A DNA stretch of 64,000 nt from Fructilactobacillus florum DSM 22689 = JCM 16035 (GCF_001436645.1 NZ_AYZI01000001.1:144673-208672), one strand, 5' to 3'. Positions 37,915 to 48,029 are shown, counted from the first letter of the stretch. A program made the numbers and translations. Notes: generated from the letters alone by a model not told the origin.

Positions 37915-40476
37915 CTAATTTAACCGCTGTGGTTTTTCGTTGACTACTACCAATAGTTGTAACATGGTAAAGACCAACGAATTATGTCGACGATAAACGA
38001 AGTACTTTGATTCCCAGCGATCAACATATTTTTGCTTATAGGACCGTAATCCCTGAAAACTATAAAACGCATCGCCATATTCATAAATTAAATGCGCGAT
38101 TTTTTCGTTAATAAAACTAAACCGTGAATTCCCAACGTTGGCTAGCGGTGCCATCCCAAGATTAAACCACTGGTAGCCAACTTCTTTTGAGTAGTTAAAT
38201 AAATTAATGAAAATTGCATCCATAATTCCAGAAGGTGCTGTTCCCCCTGACCGCATTAAATCGATCGAGGTCGTTTGATGATCACCAGTTGGCATCAGAT
38301 TAGCAAAGGCCACAATTTCATCATCCTGATCGTGAATTACCGCAATCGGAGCTTGATTTAAATAATAGTCATCAAAGAACCCAAGTGAAAAGCCTTTTTC
38401 CTCCCGACCTTCGAGCCATTCTTCAGAAATTAACCGTAGTTTAGCAAGCGTGTTCTCTGAAAAGGGCGGTTGTAAGATGTCAAAGTGGTATCCATCCCGA
38501 CTAAATTTATGCATCAACGCGCGTTCACCACGATGTCGCTTCCCGACAAGGGTGAAGTCTTTCAGATTGACATATCCTTCTTCTCCAGCCTTGATAAAAT
38601 CAAAGCCCTTGTCATGTAACAACATCGTCAGCGACTCGCTCACCTCATAGAAAACCAAGGTCAAATCAACATTATCAGCATCTAACATAAACTGATCAAT
38701 AGCTGCTTCTAACTTTTCCTGATTACCAAAGGGTTCTCCCATTACAATTAGCTTGTTCGCTTTTTGGCGATACATAAACACCATTTGGTCTTGATGATCC
38801 TCTTGATAAAAATATAATTTCTTATCCCGTAAAAAAGCCAGGTGACTATCTTCATTTCCACCGAAGTTATTAATCACTGTGCGCACGCGCTCGGCATCAA
38901 ATTTTTGATAAAGCCAGGCCGTCTTACTTGGACTAGAGTAACTTAAATAGCGATAGAGACCGTATAGAATACAAATTGCGATCACAAAGCCAATTAAACC
39001 AATAATCCAAACTTGTTGGGAAGGTAATAGGTAGGCATTGGTTAGTTTAATAACCGACCGTCCATTTCCCATCAGTAACCCAACCAAAACATAAATCACA
39101 AAAGTAGCAATAAAAATCCCGGCATCCGTTAGTAGTGCCCCCCACGAATAGGTGAGGCGCTCGCGATACATTCCTTTCCGGGCAAACCACAAACAAACCA
39201 TAATCACAAACAAGAAAATTGCTAGACCCTTGGGGAAATCTTCCTTCCATAAAGTATTTCCAATCGCAAAGACTAGTAGCGCAACCGTTGGCCAAAAGGC
39301 TTTTTTGACCTGTGAACCAACCCCGCGCGCCAAGCCAACTAGTAAACAACCAATTACCACATTTGAAAGTTGTCCCAGAAAATACAAAGTATAGGGAGCT
39401 AGCGATAAATATAATCGGTTGGTTAAGACCACATTAGGAACCGTGGCCAGTAAAATCATCATAATCCCAGAAAAATACATAAAAATGGTAATGATAATCT
39501 GAGCTGACCGTTGCACGATACTCATTGGGATGTCATCCAAAAAATGGTTAACCCGAGCCAACAACTCTTGGGCAAAAAGGAATACCCCAACTGCAAACGG
39601 TAAAAAGTAGTAAAAAATCCGATACAGTAGCACCCAGACAGTTGCTAATGTCGGTGATACTCCTAACAATCCCAAGCCAATAATCATGGTGCCATCAAAG
39701 GTCCCAAGTCCCCCTGGTAGCATCGAAACAACTCCGATTACGTTTGCTGCGATAAAGAGCGGAAAGACATTAAAAACATTGATTGGCAACGACATAAAAC
39801 TTCCAATGATCAAAAATAGGCTCGCACAGGAACTCCACTCTAAACAAGAACCCACAATCAATTTTAATTCCCGTTTAATGGTTAAATCTGCAAAAAATTC
39901 AGAGTTGTTCAACCGTGTAACCATAAAAATAATTGGAAAATAAACACCACCGCCTGCTAACCAAAACCAGTAACCGGCATATTGGCGACCAATGCCAAAT
40001 CCAAACAACAAAATAAGTGCTAACAAACACAACATCGATAATCCAGCCAATAAGAACAAAGCAATTTTAGAAATCGCATATAAAATCTGCTTCTTAGTCG
40101 CTCCTTTACTATAAAAGCTGGCCCGTAAGCTAGCTCCCAAGAAGCCTCCAAAACCAGCAATGTTCGTAAAAGAATTCGTAATCCAACCACTTTTTATTAC
40201 ATACAGTGATTTGAATTTAGTTGGCAAGAATTCTGTAAACGTAAAATCATAAAACAACATGGGGGTGACTGCTAAAAATCCTAAAATAGTCATCCACAAT
40301 AAATTGCTAGGGGACTGTGATGCTAAACTTTGGCGCATCTGCTGTCCATTAATCTCATGAATGATTTCACGACCTTCAATAATCACAAAAATGATAATGA
40401 CTAACAAAAAAATGGCCTTAATCCAGTTCAAATATCGATTAAATAGATTCACCAAGCGCTTAATAAAATTTTTCAA
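37915..40476 (-). CDS. mprF: Phosphatidylglycerol lysyltransferase/flippase MprF
   Basis: 853 residues. The N-terminal flippase domain has about 12-14 membrane helices (1-510) with LPGGLGTFDGTMIIGL. The C-terminal cytosolic synthase has a GNAT-like fold (about 530-840) with DLMRSGGTAPSGIMDAIF and FNLGMAPLANVG. It transfers lysine (or alanine) from tRNA to phosphatidylglycerol and flips the product, lowering surface charge and sensitivity to cationic peptides. Full length versus Bacillus (about 856). Stands alone between two terminators. Confidence 0.94.
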   Translation of the reverse strand: MKNFIKRLVNLFNRYLNWIKAIFLLVIIIFVIIEGREIIHEINGQQMRQSLASQSPSNLLWMTILGFLAVTPMLFYDFTFTEFLPTKFKSLYVIKSGWITNSFTNIAGFGGFLGASLRASFYSKGATKKQILYAISKIALFLLAGLSMLCLLALILLFGFGIGRQYAGYWFWLAGGGVYFPIIFMVTRLNNSEFFADLTIKRELKLIVGSCLEWSSCASLFLIIGSFMSLPINVFNVFPLFIAANVIGVVSMLPGGLGTFDGTMIIGLGLLGVSPTLATVWVLLYRIFYYFLPFAVGVFLFAQELLARVNHFLDDIPMSIVQRSAQIIITIFMYFSGIMMILLATVPNVVLTNRLYLSLAPYTLYFLGQLSNVVIGCLLVGLARGVGSQVKKAFWPTVALLVFAIGNTLWKEDFPKGLAIFLFVIMVCLWFARKGMYRERLTYSWGALLTDAGIFIATFVIYVLVGLLMGNGRSVIKLTNAYLLPSQQVWIIGLIGFVIAICILYGLYRYLSYSSPSKTAWLYQKFDAERVRTVINNFGGNEDSHLAFLRDKKLYFYQEDHQDQMVFMYRQKANKLIVMGEPFGNQEKLEAAIDQFMLDADNVDLTLVFYEVSESLTMLLHDKGFDFIKAGEEGYVNLKDFTLVGKRHRGERALMHKFSRDGYHFDILQPPFSENTLAKLRLISEEWLEGREEKGFSLGFFDDYYLNQAPIAVIHDQDDEIVAFANLMPTGDHQTTSIDLMRSGGTAPSGIMDAIFINLFNYSKEVGYQWFNLGMAPLANVGNSRFSFINEKIAHLIYEYGDAFYSFQGLRSYKQKYVDRWESKYFVYRRHNSLVFTMLQLLVVVNEKPQRLN

Positions 40477-40542
40477 AGGTTGCCTCCAATTGATTAGGTC
40501 CTTTTTATTATCTCAATTTCCTCGTTATTCTACAAGAAAAGC

Positions 40543-40578
40543 AAAAAGGACGCATGGCCAAAACCACACGTCCTTTTG
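40543..40578 (-). terminator. Terminator of rplJ-rplL
   Basis: AAAAGGACG/CGTCCTTTT stem with further pairing inside, T-run on the minus strand, just after rplL. Confidence 0.9.
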
Positions 40579-40587
40579 CTAAGAAAA

Positions 40588-40953
40588 CTACTTCAAAGTA
40601 ACAGTTGCGCCCTCGGCTTCAAGCTTTTCCTTGATGTCGTTAGCATCTGACTCAGAAAGTCCTTCTTTAACGATTGATGGAGCACCATCAACCATTTCCT
40701 TACATTCTTTAAGACCTAGCCCGGTAATATCCTTTAAGGCCTTGATAACCTTAATCTTACCAGAACCACCAGCAGTTAATTCAACATCAAAAGTACTCTT
40801 AGCAGCACCTTCACCACCAGCAGCGCCGGCAGCAGCAACTGGAGCAGCAGCTGATACATCGAATTCATCTTCGATTGCTTTTACCAAATCATTTAAATCG
40901 GTAATCGAAGCATCTTTTAATTGTGCAATAATACTATCTTTATCAAAAGCCAT
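40588..40953 (-). CDS. rplL: 50S ribosomal protein L7/L12
   Basis: 121 residues. N-terminal dimerisation helix, Ala/Gly-rich hinge (about 36-50, [15 protein letters not shown]), and C-terminal factor-binding domain with [15 protein letters not shown]. It forms the ribosomal stalk that recruits elongation factors. Last gene of rplJ-rplL. Confidence 0.98.
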   Translation of the reverse strand: MAFDKDSIIAQLKDASITDLNDLVKAIEDEFDVSAAAPVAAAGAAGGEGAAKSTFDVELTAGGSGKIKVIKALKDITGLGLKECKEMVDGAPSIVKEGLSESDANDIKEKLEAEGATVTLK

Positions 40954-40989
40954 GATTATTCCTCCTAATAGGACGTTTTTAAATTATAA

Positions 40990-41508
40990 TTAAGCAGCGT
41001 CGCCGTCATCAGAATCAGCATCTTTTTCAGAAACTGCCTTAACAGCATATGCAACTTGGCGGATTGGAGCTTGTAAAATATTGGCAAGCGTTGATAGTAA
41101 TTCTTCTCGACTTGGCAAGGTAGCAAACTCATTAATCTTATCAAGGGAAGCAACTTCACCTTCGATAATTCCACCCTTAATCTCCAAAGCCTCATGCTCT
41201 GAAGCAAACTTCTTTAATACTTTAGCGGGGGCAACCGGATCCTCTTTAGAAAAGGCAACGGCACTTGGTCCCTTGAAAATTGATTTCAAATCTGCTTGAC
41301 CAACCTGGTCAGCAGCCCGTTCTAAAACTTTGTTCTTAATAACTACTAATTTAACATCGTTGGCACGAAGTTCTTTACGAAGCTCGGTATCCTGAGCTAC
41401 GGTCAAACCACGAGAGTTAACTACAATAGCGGAAATAGCAGCGTTAAAATCATTGGCAACTTCGTCGACTTGGGCAGCTTTAGCAGCAATAACATCTTTC
41501 TTTGGCAT
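40990..41508 (-). CDS. rplJ: 50S ribosomal protein L10
   Basis: 172 residues. Binds 23S rRNA and carries the L7/L12 dimers through its C-terminal helix. The start is the ATG at 41508 ([14 protein letters not shown]) with GGAGGTG upstream. Longer in-frame readings would run into the leader RNA. Expression is feedback-controlled through that leader, and rplL follows after 36 bases. Confidence 0.97.
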   Translation of the reverse strand: MPKKDVIAAKAAQVDEVANDFNAAISAIVVNSRGLTVAQDTELRKELRANDVKLVVIKNKVLERAADQVGQADLKSIFKGPSAVAFSKEDPVAPAKVLKKFASEHEALEIKGGIIEGEVASLDKINEFATLPSREELLSTLANILQAPIRQVAYAVKAVSEKDADSDDGDAA

Positions 41509-41532
41509 CACATTCACCTCCTGTATAGTTAG

Positions 41533-41640
41533 TGAATCGCATAAAAAATCCCCATGCTCGCTAAAACACAGGGAAAAGTCGTTAAACTCCTCGGCAGGCA
41601 AAATTAAGACCAATCGGTCACCTGAGTCTTAGGCGATTCA
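41533..41640 (-). promoter_or_regulatory. Ribosomal protein L10 leader RNA
   Basis: A structured leader closed by TGAATCGC (41640-41633) pairing with GCGATTCA (41540-41533), containing internal stems and GAGGAGTTTAACG. It lies between rplA and rplJ, where L10 (with L12) binds its own messenger. Matches the known L10 leader layout in Firmicutes. Confidence 0.85.
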
Positions 41641-41694
41641 TATATTAATAATCTATCACACTAGTGATCAACCGTCAAACTCTGTAACTAGTCG

Positions 41695-42387
41695 CTAAAA
41701 AGATTCTGGTGCGACCTTAACTCCAGGGCCAAAAGTTGATGAAACTGAGATGTTTTGCACATACGTTCCACGAACTGATGCAGGACGATTTTTAATGATG
41801 ATATCTTGAATGGTTTTAAAGTTTTCTACTAACTTGTCAGCTGAGAAAGAAGCCTTCCCGATCGCAGCGGCAACGTTGCCGTCTCGATCAGTCCGGTACG
41901 TAACTTTGCCGGCTTTAGATTCCTGAACCGCTTTAGTAACGTCCATAGTAACCGTTCCCGTTTTAGGATTTGGCATCAAACCCTTAGGTCCTAATACTCG
42001 TCCCAAACGACCAACCTGAGCCATCATATCTGGAGTTGAAATGGCAACGTCAAAGTCAAGCCAACCATCCATAATTTTTTGAGCTAAATCTGCTTCACCA
42101 ACCACGTCAGCACCAGCTGCAGTTGCTTCTTTCGCTTTATCGCCCTTGGCAAAAACAATTACTTTTTGATCTTTACCAGTTCCGTTTGGTAAAACGACAG
42201 CACCACGCAGCTGTTGATCAGCTTGTTTGGTATCCACATTTAATTTAATAACTGCTTCAATTGAATCATCAAAGTTAGCCGTATCCAATTTTTGGACTAA
42301 AGCAACTGCTTCTTCAACTGTGTAAGCTTTGTTTTTATCGACCTGCTCTGCAGCTGTACTGTATTTTTTTCCTCGTTTACGACTCAT
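41695..42387 (-). CDS. rplA: 50S ribosomal protein L1
   Basis: 230 residues. Binds 23S rRNA at the L1 stalk that releases E-site tRNA, and often represses its own operon. Typical stretches: [21 protein letters not shown] and [20 protein letters not shown] precedes the ATG. It follows rplK after 96 bases containing a 7-base hairpin. Confidence 0.98.
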   Translation of the reverse strand: MSRKRGKKYSTAAEQVDKNKAYTVEEAVALVQKLDTANFDDSIEAVIKLNVDTKQADQQLRGAVVLPNGTGKDQKVIVFAKGDKAKEATAAGADVVGEADLAQKIMDGWLDFDVAISTPDMMAQVGRLGRVLGPKGLMPNPKTGTVTMDVTKAVQESKAGKVTYRTDRDGNVAAAIGKASFSADKLVENFKTIQDIIIKNRPASVRGTYVQNISVSSTFGPGVKVAPESF

Positions 42388-42483
42388 GTTTTTCCTCCTT
42401 GCAAATGTGGTGTTGACGGAAAGAAAATCCTCCCACTTTCAAATATTATCTTTTGATAATACCGCGACTACTCTCAGTTAAAA

Positions 42484-42909
42484 TTAGCCTTCAACTGTAA
42501 AGCCCATGCTGCGAGCAGTTCCTTCGATCATCCGCATTGCTGCTTCAACATCAGCTGCGTTTAGATCCTGCATTTTAGTTTCGGCGATTTCCTTTACTTG
42601 ATCCTTAGTTACCGTAGCTACTTTTTTAGTGTTAGGTTCGCCAGAACCGGATTCCACTCCTGCTGCTTTTTTCAACAGAACAGCGGCTGGTGGAGTTTTA
42701 GTAATGAAGTCAAAGGAATGATCTTCATAAACTGTGATGACAACTGGAATCAGCATTCCAGCTTGCTCGGCTGTCCGAGCATTGAAATCCTTCGTGAATT
42801 CCATGATGTTAACTCCAGCTTGCCCTAAAGCGGGTCCAACTGGAGGAGCAGGGGTTGCTTTCCCCGCTGCAATCTGCAATTTGACAATATCAGCTACTTT
42901 TTTAGCCAC
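42484..42909 (-). CDS. rplK: 50S ribosomal protein L11
   Basis: 141 residues. Binds the GTPase-associated centre of 23S rRNA. N-terminal proline-rich [21 protein letters not shown]-terminal [25 protein letters not shown] (pieces of the conserved rRNA-binding domain). The start is a GTG at 42909 with AGGAGGT upstream. First of rplK-rplA; nusG is upstream. Confidence 0.97.
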   Translation of the reverse strand: MAKKVADIVKLQIAAGKATPAPPVGPALGQAGVNIMEFTKDFNARTAEQAGMLIPVVITVYEDHSFDFITKTPPAAVLLKKAAGVESGSGEPNTKKVATVTKDQVKEIAETKMQDLNAADVEAAMRMIEGTARSMGFTVEG

Positions 42910-43033
42910 GAGACATACCTCCTCTGAGTCCGTGTGTGGTCAATGAAGATAAATTTTCTTCTCCCACGTTGATCATGCAAAATACACTTGACAACCATAA
43001 CACAATCACTGTGATTTAACAACTGTTGCTGCT

Positions 43034-43585
43034 CTAAATAGCTAGTGGTTTAACTTGGTGGAAGTCTAGTTCCGTGCTGGTTTCTCGACCAAACATGTCA
43101 ATATTAACCTTGAGCTTTCCTTTTTCGTTGTCAATACTGGTGATTTTACCTGAAAGACCATTAAAAGCTCCTTCAGTAATTGTGACCGTATCACCAACTT
43201 GGCTTTCCAGTGGCGTCACGTTTTGTTTAACCCCAAGGCTTGCCATTACTTGGTCAACTTCTTCTGGCAAAAGTGGGTTCGGCTTAGAACCCTGTCCATG
43301 TGAACCAATAAATCCGGTCACTCCTGGAGTATTTCGTACCACGTACCACGCTTGATCGGTCATCACCATCTGAACCAAGACATATCCGGGAAAGGTTTTA
43401 TCCATTACGACTTTTTCTTTGCCGTTTTTTACTTCGCGTTTTTCTTGTTCGGGAACTACCACATCAAAAATGTAGTCTTGCATCCCCATCGAATCTTTTC
43501 TAGAAGTCAGATTTTCCTTTACTTTGTTTTCATAACCGGAATAAGTATGTAATACATACCACTGTTTTTCTGCTGACTCTACCAT
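43034..43585 (-). CDS. nusG: Transcription termination/antitermination protein NusG
   Basis: 183 residues. The N-terminal NGN domain binds RNA polymerase (WYVLHTYSGYENKVKENL; FPGYVLVQMVM), and the C-terminal KOW domain has VGDTVTITEGAFNGLSGKI. It couples transcription with pausing and, with partners, Rho or ribosome. Separated from secE by 114 bases holding a terminator-like hairpin. Confidence 0.97.
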   Translation of the reverse strand: MVESAEKQWYVLHTYSGYENKVKENLTSRKDSMGMQDYIFDVVVPEQEKREVKNGKEKVVMDKTFPGYVLVQMVMTDQAWYVVRNTPGVTGFIGSHGQGSKPNPLLPEEVDQVMASLGVKQNVTPLESQVGDTVTITEGAFNGLSGKITSIDNEKGKLKVNIDMFGRETSTELDFHQVKPLAI

Positions 43586-43632
43586 TTGTACATATCTCCT
43601 TGTGGAAGCATTGCTTTAAAACCAAAATAAAA

Positions 43633-43669
43633 AACCTCGCCGCAACGAAGTTAGTATCCATACTATAAC
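43633..43669 (-). terminator. Terminator/attenuator-like hairpins between secE and nusG
   Basis: On the minus strand, AACTTCG/CGAGGTT (43652-43633) with loop TTGCGG is followed by six T. The preceding hairpin GTTA-T-AGTAT/ATACTAAC (43669-43650) shares three bases with it, so the two cannot fully form together. Confidence 0.6.
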
Positions 43670-43699
43670 AAATTAATTATGAAAATGCGAATGACCAGA

Positions 43700-43870
43700 T
43701 TAAAGTAAGACTTGCTGAATCACCCAATCAATTACTCCCAAAAAGATCGTGAAGAAGATCGTAGTACCAATCACCGTCAAAGTATCATTTCTCGTTTGTC
43801 GAACATTTGGCCAGGTAACTAGTTTCATTTCCCGCCCAACACTTTTAATAAAATTAAATAATCTTTTCAT
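43700..43870 (-). CDS. secE: Preprotein translocase subunit SecE
   Basis: 56 residues, translated from the sequence: MKRLFNFIKSVGREMKLVTW then PNVRQTRNDTLTVIGTTIFF and a single C-terminal membrane helix. It clamps SecY in the translocon. The conserved MKLVTWPNVRQ motif before the membrane helix confirms the call. Lies between rpmG and nusG in the standard order. Confidence 0.95.
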   Translation of the reverse strand: MKRLFNFIKSVGREMKLVTWPNVRQTRNDTLTVIGTTIFFTIFLGVIDWVIQQVLL

Positions 43871-43880
43871 TCGTTTTCTC

Positions 43881-44030
43881 CTAAATCGATGCGTGGTGAA
43901 GCGTTACCCGACGACAATGCTTACAATACTTTTTTAACTCCAAGCGTTGGGTAGTCCTAGACGAGATACGAATTCGGTAATTACGCATTCCACATATCGA
44001 ACAGGCTAAAACTGCCCGCTGACTTCGCAT
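43881..44030 (-). CDS. rpmG: 50S ribosomal protein L33, zinc-binding form
   Basis: 49 residues: MRSQRAVLACSICGMRNYRI and so on to ...HHASI. Four cysteines in two pairs (CSIC and CKHC) make this the zinc-binding C+ form, a zinc-store protein in Bacillus whose C- paralogue is made under zinc shortage. It lies 10 bases before secE and after the sigma factor gene. Confidence 0.93.
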   Translation of the reverse strand: MRSQRAVLACSICGMRNYRIRISSRTTQRLELKKYCKHCRRVTLHHASI

Positions 44031-44072
44031 AAAACCACCCCTAATCGTGGCTACTTTACCATTAATTCAAGC

Positions 44073-44660
44073 TCACGTCAAACAATGTTGTTGAAAATAC
44101 TTCTTGCGACATCGTAACAGTGCACTGCTAACCTGACTAACACTAGTCGCCGTTCGAGTCGCAATTTGTTGTGCCGTCTGCTGTCGCAGTGCCCCGGATA
44201 GCACGCTGCGCTCAAACTGTGAACAGCGAAGCAATACCGTTTGTAAGTCCTCATAGGCCTCATACAACAATAATGGATCAGGAGCCCCATCATCCTGAAC
44301 AGTTTCTGCATAGTATTCCGCATAAGCACTAAAAGAGGCCTGACAACGAGCCGGGATTCGTTTTTTGGCCCGTTTTTTTCGCAAAATATCAAACAAATGG
44401 TTGCGCAAGCTGGTTTTATAAAAACTGCCAAATGTCACCTGCTTGGCTAAATCATACTTTCGAATTGCATGATAAAAAACAATCGCTGCTTCCTGACTCC
44501 AGTCGCAAAGTTCCATGTCAGTTAAATAAAAATCATGCCACAACTTTAAATAAACTGGAGCAAATTGTTGAAACAGCTTTGTGAACGCCTCATCATCCGT
44601 TTGAGCGGCAATGATTAATTGCGGATTACACTTACAATTGTGCTTTGTTTTTATTTTCAT
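44073..44660 (-). CDS. ComX/SigH-like sigma-70 family factor
   Basis: 195 residues. A region 2-like core (YLTDMELCDWSQEAAIVFYH; TFGSFYKTSLRNHLFDILRK) and a region 4 helix-turn-helix (QTAQQIATRTATSVSQVSS). The position between yacP and rpmG is exactly that of sigH in Bacillus. In lactobacilli this orphan factor (SigH/ComX) activates late competence genes such as comFA. The ATG at 44660 has AAAGGAG upstream; the earlier ATG at 44687 lacks one. The basic linker KKRAKKRIPARC between regions is notable. Competence role is inferred. Confidence 0.85.
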   Translation of the reverse strand: MKIKTKHNCKCNPQLIIAAQTDDEAFTKLFQQFAPVYLKLWHDFYLTDMELCDWSQEAAIVFYHAIRKYDLAKQVTFGSFYKTSLRNHLFDILRKKRAKKRIPARCQASFSAYAEYYAETVQDDGAPDPLLLYEAYEDLQTVLLRCSQFERSVLSGALRQQTAQQIATRTATSVSQVSSALLRCRKKYFQQHCLT

Positions 44661-44796
44661 TCCGTGCTCCTTTAAAACTAATTTCATAACAATTTAGCGA
44701 CAAATAAAGCTAGCTCACAAGAGAACGATTGTTCTATTAACATATTTTTTATCAAACCAATTAAATCTTATGTTTTTCCAAATTATTTTTTATTGC

Positions 44797-44830
44797 AAAA
44801 AAAATAAGACCTGCTTTCAGCTGGTCTTAT
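44797..44830 (-). terminator. Terminator after yacP
   Basis: Stem ATAAGACC/GGTCTTAT with an inner GCT/AGC pair, then eight T on the minus strand. It separates the cysS-yacP run from the sigma factor gene. Confidence 0.88.
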
Positions 44831-44834
44831 ATTA

Positions 44835-45356
44835 TTAGTTATCATCTTCTCGAAAGGAAGCCTGCAACTGTTCTAGCTGTTTTGACGTAAACTGCAGTCG
44901 ATTCCCCGATAAAAATCGATGCTTTTCTCTCACCGTTTGCCTAATGTCAGCCTGCTCCATGCGAATTGCGGTTGCTAATTCACGGGCAGAAGTCCGCAGC
45001 GCCCCATTACTAAAAATCGTCCATTGCTCTGCATGGTCACTCGTTGCTACTTCAACTTGCCGATCCTGGTTTTTAATTTTAGCTATGAGCGCCTCGATGT
45101 AACTATCTGCTGTTTGATTTTCGGCTGAAAAAACCACCATTAGATTACGTTCTTGCTGTTTTTGAACCGGTCCAGCAGCATCCATGGCATCAAAAACCAC
45201 CACAATCTCTTTTTCACTATACTTTTGGTAATTAGAAAGAGTTTCTAGTAATTGTTGTCGAGCTGCAGCCAAACCATGCTGCTTCCCTAATCGTTGCAAC
45301 TCCGGCCACGCTCCAATGATATTATAGCCATCAACGACTAATAAGGGCTTTTCCAT
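44835..45356 (-). CDS. yacP: NYN (PIN-like) domain protein YacP/Rae1
   Basis: 173 residues. The PIN-like acidic motif is LLVVDGYNIIGAWPEL near the N-terminus and VVFDAMDAAG near 60. Bacillus Rae1 (YacP) is a ribosome-associated endoribonuclease that cuts mRNA in the A site. The ATG at 45356 overlaps the rlmB stop codon (TAATG), so translation is coupled. Confidence 0.92.
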   Translation of the reverse strand: MEKPLLVVDGYNIIGAWPELQRLGKQHGLAAARQQLLETLSNYQKYSEKEIVVVFDAMDAAGPVQKQQERNLMVVFSAENQTADSYIEALIAKIKNQDRQVEVATSDHAEQWTIFSNGALRTSARELATAIRMEQADIRQTVREKHRFLSGNRLQFTSKQLEQLQASFREDDN

Positions 45357-46120
45357 TACATTTCTCCCGCTAACGGGTGCCGACAATCATAGCCACGATA
45401 CATAACCAAGCCAGCCGCTACAGAAGCATTCAAGCTCTGAATCTTTCCAATCATTGGGATGGTTAACATTTCATCCACCTGTTTCTTCAACAGGGGCGCC
45501 ATGCCACTACCCTCACTACCAATGATTAACGCACTAGCTCCCTTGGCATCCCAGTGCCGATAGTCCGTCCCTGAAAGATCGGTACCAAACACCCATACTC
45601 CCCGTTCCTTAAGCTCCTTAACCGTCTGCACTAAATTAGTTACCCGTGCAACTGGCACTCGTTCAATGGCTCCTGCTGCCGTTTTAGCCACGGTTGCGGT
45701 CAGTCCAACCGCCCGGTGTTTAGGGATGATAATCCCATGAAACCCAGCTGCATCAGCCGTTCGCAACATCGATCCTAGATTGTGTGGATCAGCAATACTG
45801 TCCAGTAACAAAAAAAGGGGAGGTTCGTGAAGGGCTGCCGCACGAGCGAACAAATCGTCAAGGGTCGCATACCGAAACGCCGCCACTGCTAGCACCACTC
45901 CCTGGTGATTTTGATGATTGGTTAGCTGGTCTAATTTAGACTTTGGCACCGTTGAAACCACCAACTGCCGCTTTTTAGCGAGTTGCACAATCTGGCGTAG
46001 CGTCGCATCCTGTTGGTGAAGCCCGCTCTGTAAGAACAATTTGTTAATTGACTGTTCCTGATTCTGTAAGGCGGCTACTACCGGATGCCTTCCCATAATG
46101 AAATCATGTTTATTTTCCAT
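45356..46120 (-). CDS. rlmB: 23S rRNA 2'-O-methyltransferase RlmB (SpoU/TrmH family)
   Basis: 254 residues. N-terminal substrate-binding domain ([12 protein letters not shown]), then SPOUT knot motifs [32 protein letters not shown] and [13 protein letters not shown]. It methylates G2251 in E. coli; the Gram-positive target is taken by analogy. It overlaps mrnC by 11 bases. Confidence 0.94.
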   Translation of the reverse strand: MENKHDFIMGRHPVVAALQNQEQSINKLFLQSGLHQQDATLRQIVQLAKKRQLVVSTVPKSKLDQLTNHQNHQGVVLAVAAFRYATLDDLFARAAALHEPPLFLLLDSIADPHNLGSMLRTADAAGFHGIIIPKHRAVGLTATVAKTAAGAIERVPVARVTNLVQTVKELKERGVWVFGTDLSGTDYRHWDAKGASALIIGSEGSGMAPLLKKQVDEMLTIPMIGKIQSLNASVAAGLVMYRGYDCRHPLAGEM

Positions 46121-46532
46121 ATTCTACCCTTCCTGCGTCAACTTGCTCAATACACCAATGTGCAAGTTCTGCCACCCGTTGCCGTTGATTACTAAGTTCA
46201 AGGTACCCAAAAAGCGCTTCAAACCCAGTCGATACCCGATAAGTAACTACTGACGTATTTTTAGCATGGGTATAGCTTTTAGCATTGCGTCCTCGTTTAA
46301 AAAAATCCCACTCCGTTACACTCAGGAGTTGATCCTGCTCCATGAGCTTCATCAATCCAGCCTGTGCCTTGGCAGAAACATATCTCGTGGCCGTCCCCTG
46401 TAGCTGGTTTGCTTTCGTGAGCCCCGTTGTTAACAAATGTTTCCGAATATAGACTTCATAAACTGCATCACCAAAGTACGCCAAAGCAATCCCATTTAAT
46501 TGCTTGTAGTCCGGCGTCGTGCCTTTTTTCAT
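46110..46532 (-). CDS. mrnC: Mini-ribonuclease 3
   Basis: 140 residues. An RNase III catalytic domain without a double-strand RNA-binding domain ([32 protein letters not shown]). It matures 23S rRNA termini in Bacillus. Its ATG overlaps the cysS stop codon. Standard cysS-mrnC-rlmB order. Confidence 0.95.
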   Translation of the reverse strand: MKKGTTPDYKQLNGIALAYFGDAVYEVYIRKHLLTTGLTKANQLQGTATRYVSAKAQAGLMKLMEQDQLLSVTEWDFFKRGRNAKSYTHAKNTSVVTYRVSTGFEALFGYLELSNQRQRVAELAHWCIEQVDAGRVEYGK

Positions 46533-47947
46533 GAGTGAAATTCCCTTCTATACCTGGTCCCTTGCGCAGTATCTTCTAAAATAATCCCCTGACTGGATAA
46601 TTGATCACGAATTTGATCACTTTTGGCGAAATCATGGCGGGCTCGGGCTGCTTCTCTTTCTTTCAGTAACTCTGTAATTGTTTCGTCATCAATCTGATCA
46701 ATTTTTAACTGAATCCCAAAGATGCCAGCCAGGCAAGCCAAATCATGCAAGATTAAATTAAGACTATCTGCAAACACAGTTGGTTCACCAGCGTACACGT
46801 TGCCTAATTTAGCTAATTCATAAACCTTTGCGATTCCATTTTGGACATTAAAGTCCAGATCCATGGCATCCTGAAAATCTGCCTGCAACTGACGAACCTT
46901 TTGATCAAATTTGAAATCGGTTCCAACCAGTGCTCCTGCTAAGCGGTAGTGGAGGTTTTGATATGCTGTTTGCAATTTCTTTAAATTGATCGAAGCTTCG
47001 TCCAGGGCCGCTTGTGAAAAGCGAATTGGCCGGCGATACTGCGTAGTTGACATCATTAGCCGTAACGCTTGCGGGTCCACTTTATTTAAAAGTTCATGCA
47101 CTGTAACAAAGTTTCCCAATGATTTGCTCATTTTTTCATCGGTTGCTCCCACTGTGACAAAACCATTATGCAACCAGTATTTCACAAATTGCTGACCCGT
47201 TTTGGCCTCACTTTGCGCCCGCTCATTTTCATGATGCGGAAATTCTAAATCGATTCCACCACCATGAATGTCAATTGTCGATCCTAAATATTTAGTTGCC
47301 ATTACCGAACACTCAATGTGCCAGCCTGGCCGGCCCGTCCCCCACGGCGTTTCCCAGGAAATTTCTCCGGGTTTAGCTGCCTTCCAAAGCGTAAAGTCAA
47401 TCGGATCTTCTTTTTGATTCAATTCCGTTTTAGAAACATGTTGACTAGCACCCGTTTCCAAATCCGCCAATGCCTGATGACTCAATTGTCCATAGCTAGG
47501 AAAACGGCGCGCCCTATAATAGACATTTTGGTCAACCACATATGCATAGCCCTTGTCCAACAATGATTGGATGAAGGTGATAATTTCAGGAATATTTTCA
47601 GTTGCCCGCGGGTTATTAGTCGCCGGTTTCACGTTCAGTGCCTTAGTGTCAGCATAAAAAGCTTCGATGTATTTTTTAGCAATCTGCTTCACACTGGTCT
47701 GATCTGCCGTAGCCGCTTGAATCATCTTATCGTCAACATCAGTAAAATTAGAAACAAAGTCCACCTGATAACCGAGATACTCTAAATAACGACGAATGGT
47801 ATCAAATGCTACCACACTACGGGCATTGCCAATATGAATGTAGTTATAAACGGTCGGACCACAGACATACATTTTGATTTTTCCAGCTTCAAGTGGTTCA
47901 AAAACTTCTAGCTGATTATTTAATGAATTAAATACTTTCAATACCAT
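46529..47947 (-). CDS. cysS: Cysteine--tRNA ligase
   Basis: 472 residues, class I. HIGH motif YIHIGNAR near 35, zinc cysteines including [10 protein letters not shown] and WHIECSVM, and KMSKS at EKMSKSLGN near 268. No T-box leader fits in the 104 bases upstream. cysE, which often sits between gltX and cysS, is absent. Confidence 0.97.
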   Translation of the reverse strand: MVLKVFNSLNNQLEVFEPLEAGKIKMYVCGPTVYNYIHIGNARSVVAFDTIRRYLEYLGYQVDFVSNFTDVDDKMIQAATADQTSVKQIAKKYIEAFYADTKALNVKPATNNPRATENIPEIITFIQSLLDKGYAYVVDQNVYYRARRFPSYGQLSHQALADLETGASQHVSKTELNQKEDPIDFTLWKAAKPGEISWETPWGTGRPGWHIECSVMATKYLGSTIDIHGGGIDLEFPHHENERAQSEAKTGQQFVKYWLHNGFVTVGATDEKMSKSLGNFVTVHELLNKVDPQALRLMMSTTQYRRPIRFSQAALDEASINLKKLQTAYQNLHYRLAGALVGTDFKFDQKVRQLQADFQDAMDLDFNVQNGIAKVYELAKLGNVYAGEPTVFADSLNLILHDLACLAGIFGIQLKIDQIDDETITELLKEREAARARHDFAKSDQIRDQLSSQGIILEDTAQGTRYRREFHS

Positions 47948-48002
47948 AATTATCCCGCCCCTTATTGTCCTGCCATTCTACCACAATTGACCCGCCACAA
48001 AG

Positions 48003-48029
48003 AAAAAGGTCTAGTGCTAACACTAGACC
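48003..48029 (-). terminator. Terminator of gltX
   Basis: A 9-base perfect stem GGTCTAGTG/CACTAGACC, loop of 4, T-run on the minus strand. Confidence 0.9.

Noticed and set aside
41509..41613. N-terminal extension of L10 back to 41613
   Set aside because: It would run through the L10 leader RNA; the ATG at 41508 has GGAGGTG and gives the normal length.
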